Positions 53,021 through 63,700 of a DNA stretch of 64,000 nt are shown here, piece after piece. Position 1 is the first letter of the stretch, and each line of letters starts with the position of its first letter. Origin of the DNA: Zygaena filipendulae (lineage: Eukaryota > Arthropoda > Insecta > Lepidoptera > Zygaenidae); assembly GCA_907165275.2 (NCBI GenBank), contig OU015675.1, positions 2,931,501 through 2,995,500 of the forward strand, written 5' to 3'. The notes below the pieces were generated by a model. The model saw only the letters and a list, made by a program, of their open reading frames with translations, had not been told where the DNA came from and ran no database searches. A program made the translations under genes and the position numbers.

Positions 53021-55742
53021 ATGCCAAAAACCGGCGCAACGAGTTATCAAAAGTTCCTTAAAAAGGAGAAAGCGAAAACAAAATTAAAAGCAAAGAAAGA
53101 TCTGCCTGTAGGAACAAATGTGACAAAAACTAATTTTAAGGTCAAAAAGATAGCGATAAAAGAACAGTTGAAGCAGCATAGCCAGAACGAAGCATTATCA
53201 CTAAAGAAGTTAAATGCCAACGAACTTTTGTCTCGTTTATATCACTCTAATGTGAACTCCCTCATAGGGGCTTTAGATGGACTAAAAGAGCTAATAACCT
53301 CTCACCCTGAGGTTTTGGGTCAATATCTTGGACGGTTCATTGAAGGAGTCGCACCTCTGATACTACACACTGAGAAATCGGTATGTATTGACAACATCTT
53401 TAGAAAAAATAGTTTTTTTTCTGAAATCTGAGATGATTTCGTGATTGAAGTCAACTTAACCTCAAAACGCCAAGTGAATGCAAATCTTCTAATCTATACT
53501 ACTATTTTAAAGCGGCAGAGTTTGTTTGTTAAGTTAAATTTGTTAGATTCCGGGGCAGGATACCGACAGCCACCACCAGAGCGACGCAGTGTCAAAAATA
53601 GACAAGCAATGTTTTTTATATTTGTATATAATTATGTATGTTAGTTTGTAAGGTATTTATCTATGGGCCCATGTTGCCTGACAACAAAACAAATAAATAA
53701 ACACACTAATCTCAATCTCAATGGTGTGAATAAAAAATTACTTTTGCATTGGATAGTTCATAAATAGAGGAATGCTATAATATGTTCCCTGCATATGGAT
53801 TATTAGTGTACTTTGTGATCATAAGGTTATATGGCTGGGTGCATGCAATAGTGGCACAAAACAAAACTTAAGGTACTTTGAGTTAAGATCAAATTTTTTG
53901 TTTCCATTGCATTTATGTTTGTGTTGCTGCACATACAATAATAATGTGCCACTATTGCATGCAGCCAGCGATATTGACTCATAGATGATCATTAAGTCAG
54001 CGGCCATGAGTCAATATGACCTCAAAATGCAGTATACAAATACAAAGAACACAGTGAATGTGCTAAAATAATATAAAACAAACTATGCTTAAAATTATTG
54101 TTGAATGTTTATTTAAGGTTATTTACCAGATTCGTTTTTATCTTTACAGGTTCGTCACAAATCTCTCAAAGTAATGTACTTAATGTTATCAAATACTGTG
54201 ATTGAGAATAATGTTAAGCCATTCTTTCATATAATGTCAGTATATTTACGAAGTGGCATGACTAATATTGACATCAGAATCCAAGAAGATTCCCTGTTAT
54301 TCATGGACAGTCTTCTTATGTTTACTCCCAAACTAGTTACTGAAGATTTCCATAAAATATTTCCTAATTATTTAAGCATGATATCAAAGTTGAGAGTTGA
54401 TTCCAAACCAGGTAGAACATTAACTATACAGTTAGACAAACAAACTACAAGTGTGAAATGGCGTGTTAAAGTGCTACATTGTCTGCAGGATTTCTTACAG
54501 AAATTTGTTGATTTTCATAATGATGCTGAAAAAACAATCAAACAACCTCTTATATTCTATGATCATAGCAAGCTCAATCATTACCCTTTATTTGATCCTA
54601 CGTACACATCAATATGCTACCTTTCTTGTTTATCAGGTGAAAAGTGTATAGATGAAGCAGAAAAGTTTAAAACCTATGTAGACACTTTAATGCCTCTGCT
54701 CTTTGAAACTTGGCTTGAGGCTACACCCAATGGAAATTCTGAGAAAGCATTTGAGACACTAGTGAGTGAGGATGCTGCTCTATTATTAAGATATGTTCTG
54801 AAAATTATTTATTTGCTTCGAAGTATACTTCAATATTTAAATAAGAGAAATCCTGACTCACAAGTTGAGAGGGAACTATGCAATAAATATTTAAAGATAT
54901 TTAGTTTTCATTTTGTCATTAAATTTCCATATGTAACTAATGTGAGATCTAGAAATAATAAAGAAAAATCTGGCAGTTTACCATTTGATGAAACTATTTT
55001 AGATTCAAAATTAGTTGCTGAAAACTTAGAAATATGTCATTTGTTTATTGGTCTTAGCCAATTTACTGATGTAAAACATAATCAACAAAAAGAGATCACA
55101 TTAGTGTTAAATTATGTTGAAAGCATTTTTAACAAGTCATCTAAAGATCTTAAGTTATGTGATAAGGTGATCAGCATTTTAACTGCAATATTTTCTGACA
55201 AAATTTCTCATTTAACAAAAACATTAGTCATTATGGATTCACTTTTTAGGAAAATTGTACTGGCATGTTTTGACCAACACATATTTACTTCATTTAGAGA
55301 AAAAATATTTTGCTTGCTATGTAAAATATCCTTGAATGATAAATTGAAATATTTCAATGAAAGTGATGCATATAAAGAGTGGCTTGAGAACTTGCCAAAT
55401 ATTTTTTTACAAGAATCTTTGTCAATAAAAACTATTGAGATTCTATACAATTTTGCTCTACAAAATAATGAAGTATTTAATCAAGTAGTCACACCTAAAC
55501 TGTTGGATTTGATAAGAAATTTGCCAAAAATTTTAATAATAGATTTCATTGACATAACTAATTATCACAGACTGTATGCAATTTTTCATTGGATAAAGAA
55601 ATGGGATGATGAGTCTTTAAATGTTATAGAAAAGCAATTACAAGAAGGTATGTACAAAGATGGACAATTCTTTGTTAATATTTTGAAATCGCGAGCACTA
55701 AAGGAGGAAGAAAAGAGGGGAAAAGTTTTAAGTACCTATTGA
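53021..55742 (+). CDS. TEX10: TEX10 / Ipi1-like ribosome-biogenesis protein, two exons
   Basis: This is probably a subunit of the nuclear PELP1-TEX10-WDR18 (yeast Rix1-Ipi1-Ipi3) complex, which acts in late 60S ribosome assembly. Exon 1 is 53021-53380 (120 codons, donor GTATGT) and exon 2 is 54150-55742 (acceptor TCTTTACAG). Both join in phase 0 for 650 codons. The N-terminus is lysine-rich. The region from about residue 45 (TNFKVKKIAIKEQL ... LLSRLYHSNVNSLIGALDGL) corresponds to the conserved Ipi1/TEX10 start. RIQEDSLLFMDSLL near the start of exon 2 matches the IQEDSLKVLD signature of the family. The remainder is helical-repeat-like. Vertebrate TEX10 is longer (about 900 residues), so the C-terminus may be shortened by the rearrangement directly downstream, or another exon may exist. 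A donor-like AAGGTATGT lies at about 55647. Confidence 0.88.
53832..53967. repeat. MITE in the TEX10-like intron
   Basis: Inverted ends GGCTGGGTGCATGCAATAGT and the complement of GGCTGCATGCAATAGTGGCA enclose about 136 bp. ATAT lies just outside on both sides. Confidence 0.65.
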
Positions 55743-55776
55743 GTAGAGTATGTAGGTTGAGAAATTAAAAGGAAGA

Positions 55777-55782
55777 AATAAA
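55777..55782 (+). terminator. Possible polyadenylation signal of the TEX10-like gene
   Basis: AATAAA lies 35 bp after the stop codon, just before the sequence breaks into LTR-like and duplicated DNA. Confidence 0.4.
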
Positions 55783-55807
55783 TATGTAGGTAAAGGGGGA
55801 TGATAAG

Positions 55808-55870
55808 CATGTCGGCGTGAGGGTAGTTTCATTAAAATTTACTGCTGTTTTCTGCCGTCGAATAACTTAA
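55808..55870 (+). repeat. Fragment matching the start of the LTR
   Basis: TGTCGGCGTGAGGGTAGTTT is identical to the first bases of the LTRs at 40530 and 47016. It continues as a diverged version (CTGCTGTTTTCTGCCGTCGA). Confidence 0.6.
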
Positions 55871-55892
55871 TAATTTATGATATTATGTTCTG

Positions 55893-56063
55893 ATAACTAA
55901 TGTGAGATCTAGTAATAATAAAGAAAAATCTGGCAGTTTACCATTTGATGAAACTAGTTTAGATTCAGAATTAGTTCCTGAAAACTTAGAAACATGTCAT
56001 TTGTTTATTGGTCTTGGCCAATTTGCTGATGTAAAACATAATCAACAAAAAGAAATCACATTA
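55893..56063 (+). pseudogene. Duplicated piece of TEX10-like exon 2
   Basis: It repeats 54932-55105 (TAACTAATGTGAGATCTAG onward) with roughly 95 per cent identity, then breaks off after AGAAATCACATTA. It is an isolated exon fragment without splice sites. Confidence 0.85.
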
Positions 56064-56110
56064 TGCACTTATTACACTTTGCAATTTCAGAGCACCAATT
56101 TAGGGCTCTA

Positions 56111-56282
56111 AAATCGGATACAATTTAGGGTCCGTGAGTGAGAGAGAGAGAGAGCGAGTAATCACATTACACTAAATTGTACCCTAAATCGACTATTCTA
56201 GGTTACATTTTAATGTAGTGTGATCACTCGCTCTCTCTCTCTCTCTCACTCACCGACCCTAAATTGGAACCAATTTTGGGTC
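56111..56282. repeat. Fold-back MITE with (GA)n/(CT)n in its arms
   Basis: The left arm AATTTAGGGTCCGTGAGTGA and then a GA run (56123-56159) is mirrored by a CT run and CACTCACCGACCCTAAATT (56227-56265). The microsatellite is part of the inverted arms. Confidence 0.75.
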
Positions 56283-56304
56283 AAGGGGAAATAAATTTCG
56301 TCTG

Positions 56305-56420
56305 AGGAAAAGAGGGGAAAAGTTTTAAGTACCTATTGTGTAGAGCTGTAGGTAGGTTGAGAAAGTAAAAGCATAAGGAAGAAATAAATATGGAGGTAAA
56401 AGAGGATGATAAGCAGTAGG
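56305..56420 (+). pseudogene. Duplicated 3' end of the TEX10-like gene
   Basis: GAGGAAAAGAGGGGAAAAGT through GATGATAAGCA repeats 55709-55808 with small insertions (TGTGTAGAGCTGTAGG, AGTAAAAGCATAAGG). With 55893-56063 it shows a broken duplication of the gene's end. Confidence 0.8.
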
Positions 56421-56454
56421 GGGAGCACAAATTTTGTTGCTCCCCTTTCGATAT

Positions 56455-56530
56455 CGAGCGTTTTTTTTTGTATGAAAAATGAACAACACTGGATAGATGG
56501 CGTTGTTCATTTTCCATACAAAAAAAAACA
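56455..56530. repeat. Hairpin TTTTTTTGTATGAAAAATGAACAAC
   Basis: TTTGTATGAAAAATGAACAA and GTTCATTTTCCATACAAAAA form inverted arms around ACTGGATAGATGGC. Confidence 0.7.
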
Positions 56531-56886
56531 GAATATAAGAAAAAAAAATGTGCTCTACTACTTATTAGTAGGTAGATACCTATTAAGTAGTACCTATATA
56601 ATATAAAAATTTATAATTTTAAACGTGTTTTTCATTTGCGGTACCCTCTACTTATAATAACATTGGCGGGAGCTCTGCAACTAACGCGCCGAGACAGTTT
56701 ACTATGTCGTCTGTACCCCCAAAGAGTTACCATGTACCCCTCTCAGACGAAATAATAGTTAGTTATAGTTAATTAGTTAATAGTTAGTTCAAGGGAGTGT
56801 CGCTGGCGTAGACGGAGAATGAACATCTCCATCTACGGTCGCTGGCCTGGGCGAAACTCGGCGAGCTACGTTGCAATTTATATTTA

Positions 56887-57518
56887 AACTAGCTGTCCCT
56901 TGCGATTTCATCCGCGGTAATTTCGGAGTTCCCGCGGAGGTTGCGGGAAAAAAGTACTCTATGTCCTTCAGTTCCCGAGGGAATTCCGGGATAAAAACTA
57001 TCCTATCTTTTAAGTTGGACTATATTATAAACGGTTACAAAATTTTATCAAGATCCGTTCAGTAGTTTCGGGGTCCATCGCGGACAAACAACGTGACACG
57101 TAATTTATAATATTAGACTAGCTGTTCCCCGCGGTTTCACTCGCGGTAATTTCGGAGTTCCCACGGGAATTCCGGGATAAAAACTATCCTATCTTTTAAG
57201 TTGAACCATAATATAAATGGTTACAAAATTTTATCACAATCCGTTCAGTAGTTTCGGAGTCCATCGCGGACAAACAACGTGACACGTGATTTATATATAG
57301 CTGTCCCCCACGATTTCATCCGCGGTAATTTCGGAGTTCCCGCGGAGGTTGCGGGAAAAAAGTACTCTATGTCTTTCAGTTCCCGAGGGAATTCCGGGAT
57401 AAAAACTATCCTATCTTTTAAGTTGGACCATATTATAAACGGTTGCAAAATTTTATCAAAATCAGTTCAGTAATTTCGGAGTCCATCGCGGATAAACAAT
57501 GTGACACGTGATTTATAT
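56887..57518 (-). mobile_element. Three tandem Helitron-like copies
   Basis: Copies at about 56887-57115, 57116-57293 and 57294-57518 each begin AGCTGTCCC or AGCTGTTCCCC and run through TTTCGGAGTTCCC to GACAAACAACGTGACACGTG. The first and third are closest to each other. The array ends where the 3.6-kb element inserted into CGTGATTTATAT. Confidence 0.7.
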
Positions 57519-60500
57519 CACAAACTACTTAGAGATACTACCGTACTTAGAGATACTACCGTATCAGACGGACATCTCCCCTACATTCGTTTTGGTCCTT
57601 ATACAACTGACAGTATTTGCAATTTAGAACACGACAGTTCGTTTTTTTTTAAATTATAAAACTAGAAAAATAGTAAGCGGAGGAAACATAGTCACACAGC
57701 CAAAACAAATTCCCGGACCTTTTTTTTTAATTATAAAACTAGAAAAATAGTAGGCGAAGGAAACATAGTCACACAGCCCATACAAATTCCTGGACCTAGC
57801 CCTTTTCTAGATTATAAAATTATTGGTTTTTGTCCTAAGAAATAAAATACATATATTTTTATTTATTGAAACATTTATTTTTTAATTTCTGTATTCAGTA
57901 GATTTTTATATTCTGTAAACAGTAGCTTGGATTTGGCCAAAAGCCTTCCCAATTTTTCAATGAGCCTCCTCCTGTGCAGTTCTTTTAGGTGTTCGGGTCA
58001 CTTTACCTAAACAAAAAAAGCTCATTATAATTTTTATTAAAATTTAATTCTTGCTATCGTGCTTTAAACAAAATACTAATAGCAAATGCATCTTTATTAG
58101 TTGCACTCAAAGTTGGTGAAGAAACAATTATGTCTAAAAATACATACATGAAAAAACTGATTTCTTATTAATAAGTTAGCTGTCTATGCATAATTAAGAC
58201 ATATAGGTAGTCATTATATAACTAGCTGTTCCTCGCAGTTTTACCCACGGAAATTTTAGAGTACCCGTGGGAATTCCGGGATGAAAAGTACCCTATGTCC
58301 TTCTCTACACCTGACAACATGTTTCATACATTTCGTGATGATCGGTTCAGCCGTTAAGGCGTGAAAGTGTTACAAACAAACAATCAAACTCACTTTTGCA
58401 TTTATAATAGGAAGGATTTACTACCTGTTTCCCCGATTGCACCGGCGGTAATTTCGAAGATCTCTTTAGCCTTGACGTGTATGCAAAATTTCGTGGTGAT
58501 TGGTAGAGTCGTTAACGTGTGAAAGCATAACAAAGTATTTGTTACGACACTTTCAAAAATATTGTTATATTTCAACCAATATACACAAAACACTGACAAA
58601 TTATATGCCTAATCTTTCTCATCACTCTATCTATTGGTGACAGCCGTATGAAAGTCTGTTCGGTAGTTTTTGAATTTATCGCGAACAGACAGACAGACAC
58701 GGTGGAGGACTTTATTTATTATTATGTTAGGATATCCTTACTAATATTATACATACGAAAGTTTGTATGGATGGATGTTTGTTACTCTTTCACGCAAAAA
58801 CTACTGGATCCATTTAAATGAAACTTTACAATATATAGTTTATACATTAGACCGTGGGGACTCTGAAATTAACGCGGGTGAAATCACGAGGCACAACTAG
58901 TTATTTATATAGCTGTTACAATACTAAAACGTTCTCAGAACGAGAGAAGAGATATAAACGGAATACTAAAAACAAATTACCAGGTGGGTCATATGGAATT
59001 TCACTTGTGGATGTTAAGCCCCATCTTGATTCAATCTGTAAACAGAAAATTGTAAAAAAAAATCAATGGGCATACCTACCGTTTATGAATGGATAATGGG
59101 TATTGCTATAAATATGAACTTAATTTATCCAGCTGATCTGTAAATTACAAAACTTATGTAACAATACATTTTTTATTGATTAATAAAAGTCTAAATACTT
59201 TCTTAATAGTATATTGAACTAAACAGTAATTTAAAATATAATTTAGCAACTAATTACCAGCAGTGGCTTTGATGGCTTGCTAGGTATGGTCATGACAGGT
59301 ATTACAGGTGTGATCATCAAGCTTATCTGAAATGTAATAGAAAAATATAAGCTATGAATATGCTATAAATATGTAAGTAGGTACTAATAAAATCATATTT
59401 TTGTACCTTAAAGCATAATATCATCTACTCCACAATCTGAGACAAAAATTGGACCCTGAAATACTAGGTACTGTACTAACTAGACTGAACAGGATCTACC
59501 CAGATTTAAGTAAATTACTGTACAATAGCTGTTCCCCACGGTTTCATCCATAGATTCCGTTTAGGTATGTGTATAAACTTTTCCAAAAACTTGACCGTAA
59601 GTAGGTACAAGATAGTGAAAACTGCATTCAAATCTGTTCTATTTTTTGTTCAGAAGAACTATGCAGGTACAAAGAGATGCAGATAGCAACTATTTTTATA
59701 CAAACTAAGAACTAACCTAACCTAACCTTTGTCGTCCAATGATCTGAATGAAATGCCATCTTCCAATTCCAATTTGTGGTTTTTTGGCTCCACCGATTTG
59801 ACGGTGAATGCCATCTTCAATTTCCTTTGCAGAAAAGAGGGTTGGATAGGCAGTTCGCCAGATTTAGTTAGGCAAAACTTGTCAACGGTTAAAATCCTTT
59901 TCCCCTTAAACGTTTGAGCCACATTTCTCTGATGTTACTTAACACTAGATAGTCCTTTTCGTAAATTAAAAACGTCTTTTTCTTGTGAAAACTTGTGATA
60001 AATTTTAAATCCAAAATTAAATCTTTTCATGATTTTTTTTCAGTGTTACCAACTCTCGAAAACATTTACCCCTAAAGATAACATTTAGCCCTAAAGGTTA
60101 AGTCAAATTTCCCTTAATCTCCCAAAATAAAATCATATTATTAAGTTTATAAAAAATACATAGCGTCAAAATTTTTGCCTTAGTTTCTAAATTATTAGAG
60201 CGAAAATATTGGTTTTCATAAAAAAAAAATGATCAAAAGCAAAAATGTCTAGATTTTTTTTAAGAAACATTTTTAATATCAAAATTTCTATACAATTAAT
60301 AATTTATACTTAAAAATTGCGGCATTAATATATTAAAGTACGATTAACAAATTTTCCCCTAAATTTTTATTTGTTTAAATTTACTCCTTTAGAGAAGGCA
60401 CAGGAATCTGAGTCCATACAGCCAATTCAGTTGTACTTTTCTTCTTCTGAAGTTATTGGTGGGATGCATTTTGATGCTTTACCGGAACTTTTGGTAGCAA

Positions 60501-61118
60501 CTCTTCACAGTTGAGCCTTAATAGCAACTTAGGACGCTCTGTGGGAAGTTGTATTAGTAAAACGACAACCTCCCGATGAACGCAACATTTTATGTTATCT
60601 TACTGTTTCCGCACACTGTTTATCACTAATGGATGACTAATAGTTACTACTGGTAGACAAAATAATTTACGTCGACGAGAATCGATAAAAATTGGCTAGA
60701 TGAAATTTTATCGTGTTGCGCATCTGAGCTCTGCATGTCATTGTCACGTCACGCTTTAAAATCCACAGGTTGACCATGTGATCAAACCATTGAGAGCACC
60801 TTACCAGTACAAAAATGGCGACGATTATGACGTCATACCGCCTACTGCGGGCACTGCGGCAGTATGCTGAAAGTTATTCAGGGCACTGGGAGCACTGGGC
60901 CTGTGGTATCAGTCCATTTTGGAACATATCCTATAAACAGTAGAAGCGGGTTAACCACAAACTACATAGAGTTCAAAGATTTATATTCTCTTTGGATATT
61001 GGGTTGACACTTGACAATGGTGTTTGAGGGGAGACACACGGGTTCGGGCGGGGAGGTAAACTTCATGCATCATTTTGCTCTACGGACCAAAATTTTTCCT
61101 TGAAGATTACTGGGCGTG
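57519..61118. mobile_element. 8-bp-TSD element carrying gene-like exons (copy 2, 3.6 kb)
   Basis: Flanked by ATTTATAT at 57511-57518 and 61119-61126, it has the same termini and almost the same sequence as 42168-46325. Relative to copy 1 it lacks about 588 bp (45262-45849 of copy 1) at 60636. It has a short extra direct repeat (CTTAGAGATACTACCGTA) next to its left end. Different target duplications show that the two copies are independent insertions and not one duplicated block. Confidence 0.87.
57875..59928 (-). pseudogene. Exon series captured in the 3.6-kb element (copy 2)
   Basis: The same exon-like blocks as in copy 1 occur at 59928-59727, 59455-59407, 59326-59258, 59035-58981 and from 58006. 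The first block is open for its whole 67 codons here (KMAFTVKSVEPKNHKLELED), whereas copy 1 has a stop after FTVK. Splice-site words are conserved in both copies. The product is not recognised. Confidence 0.55.
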
Positions 61119-61126
61119 ATTTATAT

Positions 61127-61463
61127 ATATATTAGATTATCTTTGAGCGTGCCCATAAATTAACTAGACCCATGGACCAATAAGACCTATGAAGCGTGCC
61201 CGACCAAAGGGCAAAGTATAATCACAAATAAACTAGACGAGTATAATTAAAACGTAGTGGTTATAATATTAAACTCTTTGTATAATGTCTTTGGGCCCGA
61301 CACGTTCCGTCGCAGACAAGATCACAAGGCAGACATGAGGCAGACAAAATAATATTTTGATCATAAATAATCAGATGACACATTCATCGTCACTTGATCT
61401 ATGTCTAGTTAATTTGTGACTTGATCGTGATTCGTGGCCGCTGGCTAAGTCTAGTTAATCTGA
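61127..61463. other. Interval with repeated GTCTAGTTAATTTGTG-like words
   Basis: Variants of the motif occur at 61155-61169 and 61223-61238 (reverse) and at 61403-61418 and 61449-61463 (forward). No gene is seen. Confidence 0.4.
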
Positions 61464-61593
61464 AGCGCTCTCCACATTCGCCCGTGGTTCGCGCGCGAAG
61501 CTGCGAAAGAGCCGCGAAACATGATTCCACACTTATCGTTCGAGGGTGTTTCGCGGCTTCACGCGCGAACCACGCGCGAATGTGGAGAGCGCT
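61464..61593. repeat. 130-bp fold-back MITE with TGA duplication
   Basis: AGCGCTCTCCACATTCGC at the left is mirrored by GCGAATGTGGAGAGCGCT at the right. CGCGAAACA-type inner arms lie inside. TGA flanks both sides (61461-61463 and 61594-61596). A 3-bp duplication would fit the PIF/Harbinger group. Confidence 0.75.
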
Positions 61594-61740
61594 TGAGACC
61601 GCTGGCGCGGACGTCGTCGGACAGACATGGGCGTATTCACGGAAAGGGTAGGTAGGTTCATTTCTGTACCTACGTGTCTACATGTCGAGCAGGGTGAATA
61701 GAGCATCGGAATTCGGAACCGGGTACAAACCCACGGCGCA

Positions 61741-62922
61741 CACCAGGTGTGCGTTCCGTGGGTTTGGGCGCAGTTGTTCGGTTAAAATTTCACTCGTTTG
61801 AGTTGCAACCAAGCCACAGAACGATCGAAATATTTGAAATTTCTGGCGCTATTGGTTTCCTCTCAATTCATATTGCGAATAAGACTGTTTTACATCCAAT
61901 TATAAACTTTTTGTGACTATGACACCTCCCCTTTGTTCGTAAGAACTCCGATTGATTTCTTTTTCGACGAATCCGGTTTTTGGCGCAAACTTTGACTCTT
62001 CATAAACAATATATAGCTTATCAGAGTAAAATTTCACCAAGCCACAGAACGGGTACAGAGCGCGCTCGAGCGCGTTCGAGTGCACTCGTTCGCATCCACG
62101 GAACGCGCCCCTGCTTCGGAGATGGTTGTTTGGTTGCTGCACTCTGAGCCACAGAACGGGTGAAACTACGCTCTGACAGTTGTCAGAGTAAAATTTCACC
62201 AAGCCACAGAACGGGTTCAGAGCGCGCTCGAGCGCGTTCGAGTGCATTCGTGCGAAGCCACGGAACGCACACCAGGCGCCAAAATTTTTACCGCTAACTG
62301 ACTGACATTGCCAGAGACTATAGGGCGAGACGACCGAATACCACCATTTCGACGTGGACACAATCCATACATTTTTTTCTGAAATATGAACATCTCATAA
62401 TATCTTATTCGTCTGTGAATATGAAGTTGCGACAGCCTGAGGCGCGTTCCGTGGATTCACACGAGTGCACTCGAACGCGCTCGAGCGCGCTCTGTACCCG
62501 TTCTGTGGCTTGGTGAAATTTTACTCTGACAACTGTCAGAGCGTAGTTTCACCCGTTCCGTGGCTCCGAGTGCAGCAACCAAACAACCATCTCCGAAGCA
62601 GGTTATTTTTCACTCTGACAGCTATGTATTGTTTAAGAAGTGTCAAAGTTTGCGCCGAAAACCGGATTCGTTGAAAAAGAAAATAGAAATTAATCGGAGT
62701 TCTTACGAACAAAGGGGAGGTGTCGTAGTCACAAAAAGTTTATAATTGGATGTAAAACAGTCTTATTTGCAATGTGAGTTGAGATAAAACAAATGGCGCC
62801 TGAAATTTCAAACATTTTGAGGTTATAAAAACAACTCGATCGTTCTGTGGCTTGGTTGCAACTCAAACGAGTGAAATTTTAACCGAACAACTGCGCCCAA
62901 ATCCACGGAACGCACACCTGGT
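61741..62922. repeat. Large fold-back structure (about 0.5-kb arms)
   Basis: The left arm 61741-62272 (CACCAGGTGTGCGTTCCGTG ... ) is the reverse complement of 62440-62922. Shared landmarks include AGCCACAGAACG, GAGCGCGCTCGAGCGCG and AACTTTTTGTGACTA. The centre, 62273-62439, is a right-end fragment of the second 8-bp-TSD family (ends GTTGCGACAGCCTG). The left arm has extra partial repeats. Confidence 0.75.
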
Positions 62923-62965
62923 GTTTGTGATTTGCGAGAATAAATACTTGTGTTTTGAATCGTCT

Positions 62966-62981
62966 GTCTAGTTAATTTGTG
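62966..62981 (+). promoter_or_regulatory. GTCTAGTTAATTTGTG motif, second TEX10-like promoter
   Basis: This is the same word and neighbourhood (GATCTGAAGTTCTCAGTTCT follows) as at 52943. Here it is separated from the start codon by the Harbinger-type insertion. Confidence 0.35.
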
Positions 62982-63023
62982 ATCTGAAGTTCTCAGTTCT
63001 GTGTCTCAGTGATTACTGATTAA

Positions 63024-63677
63024 AGGCCGATCCGCACACAACAGTGCCGACACGTGACGGACAGTTCCGTACCGTACCGTTCCGTGAAGTGCTATTCGCA
63101 CATGTCAGTACCGACGCGACGCGTGCAGTGATTTTTAGTACCTACCTTGCAGCAGTTTGACGTGCTAGTAAAATGCCTCGATATTCAAGATCACAGTTAG
63201 CTGCGATTGCTTTATTATTAGATGAAGGCGAAGAAAATGTGAGAAGAAAGAAATGGGTTCATAACGCGTGGAGGAAAAGGGAAGACGAAGGAGAGTTCGC
63301 CACCCTTTATAAGCATCTGATAGATGATGAATTAAAGTTTTTTGAGTATTTCAGGATGTCAAAATATTCTTTCGACATACTTTTATCTAAACTTAATGAA
63401 AAGTTAAGAAATAGCAGGGTGTACACGGACCAATTCAATTAACTTTTCGTCGTCCATCTTGAAACACTGCGACCGTATCAGGCAAAATATTGTCCGCCAC
63501 AAATTCACGTCGGATCACGGCGAATGCCGGAGCAGCACTGACATCACTGAACGTCACTGTCACTGACGAGTGCGGATAGCGTCGTACAAAATGTATGCTA
63601 CAATATCATATTTCACTGACACTGACTGAACGGCACGTGTCGGCACTGTGCCGGCACTGTTGTGTGCGGATCGGCCT
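63024..63677 (+). mobile_element. Harbinger-type element inserted in the TEX10-like 5' leader
   Basis: It is 654 bp, with ends AGGCCGATCCGCACACAACA (then GTGCCG) and the exact complement. TAA duplications lie at 63021-63023 and 63678-63680. The uninterrupted version TGATTAAGTTCG is present at the first gene copy (52994-53005), proving the insertion and its duplication. The 3-bp TWA duplication and the short protein inside both fit PIF/Harbinger. Confidence 0.92.
63173..63442 (+). CDS. Truncated Harbinger transposase N-terminus
   Basis: The 89-codon frame starts MPRYSRSQLAAIALLLDEGE. DELKFFEYFRMSKYSFDILL (about residues 52-71) is the conserved N-terminal wording of Harbinger/HARBI1-type transposases. 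The catalytic nuclease part (DDE) is missing: the frame ends and the right inverted repeat follows. The element is thus non-autonomous. Confidence 0.75.
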   Translation: MPRYSRSQLAAIALLLDEGEENVRRKKWVHNAWRKREDEGEFATLYKHLIDDELKFFEYFRMSKYSFDILLSKLNEKLRNSRVYTDQFN

Positions 63678-63700
63678 TAAGTTCGTGTATTAACATAAAA

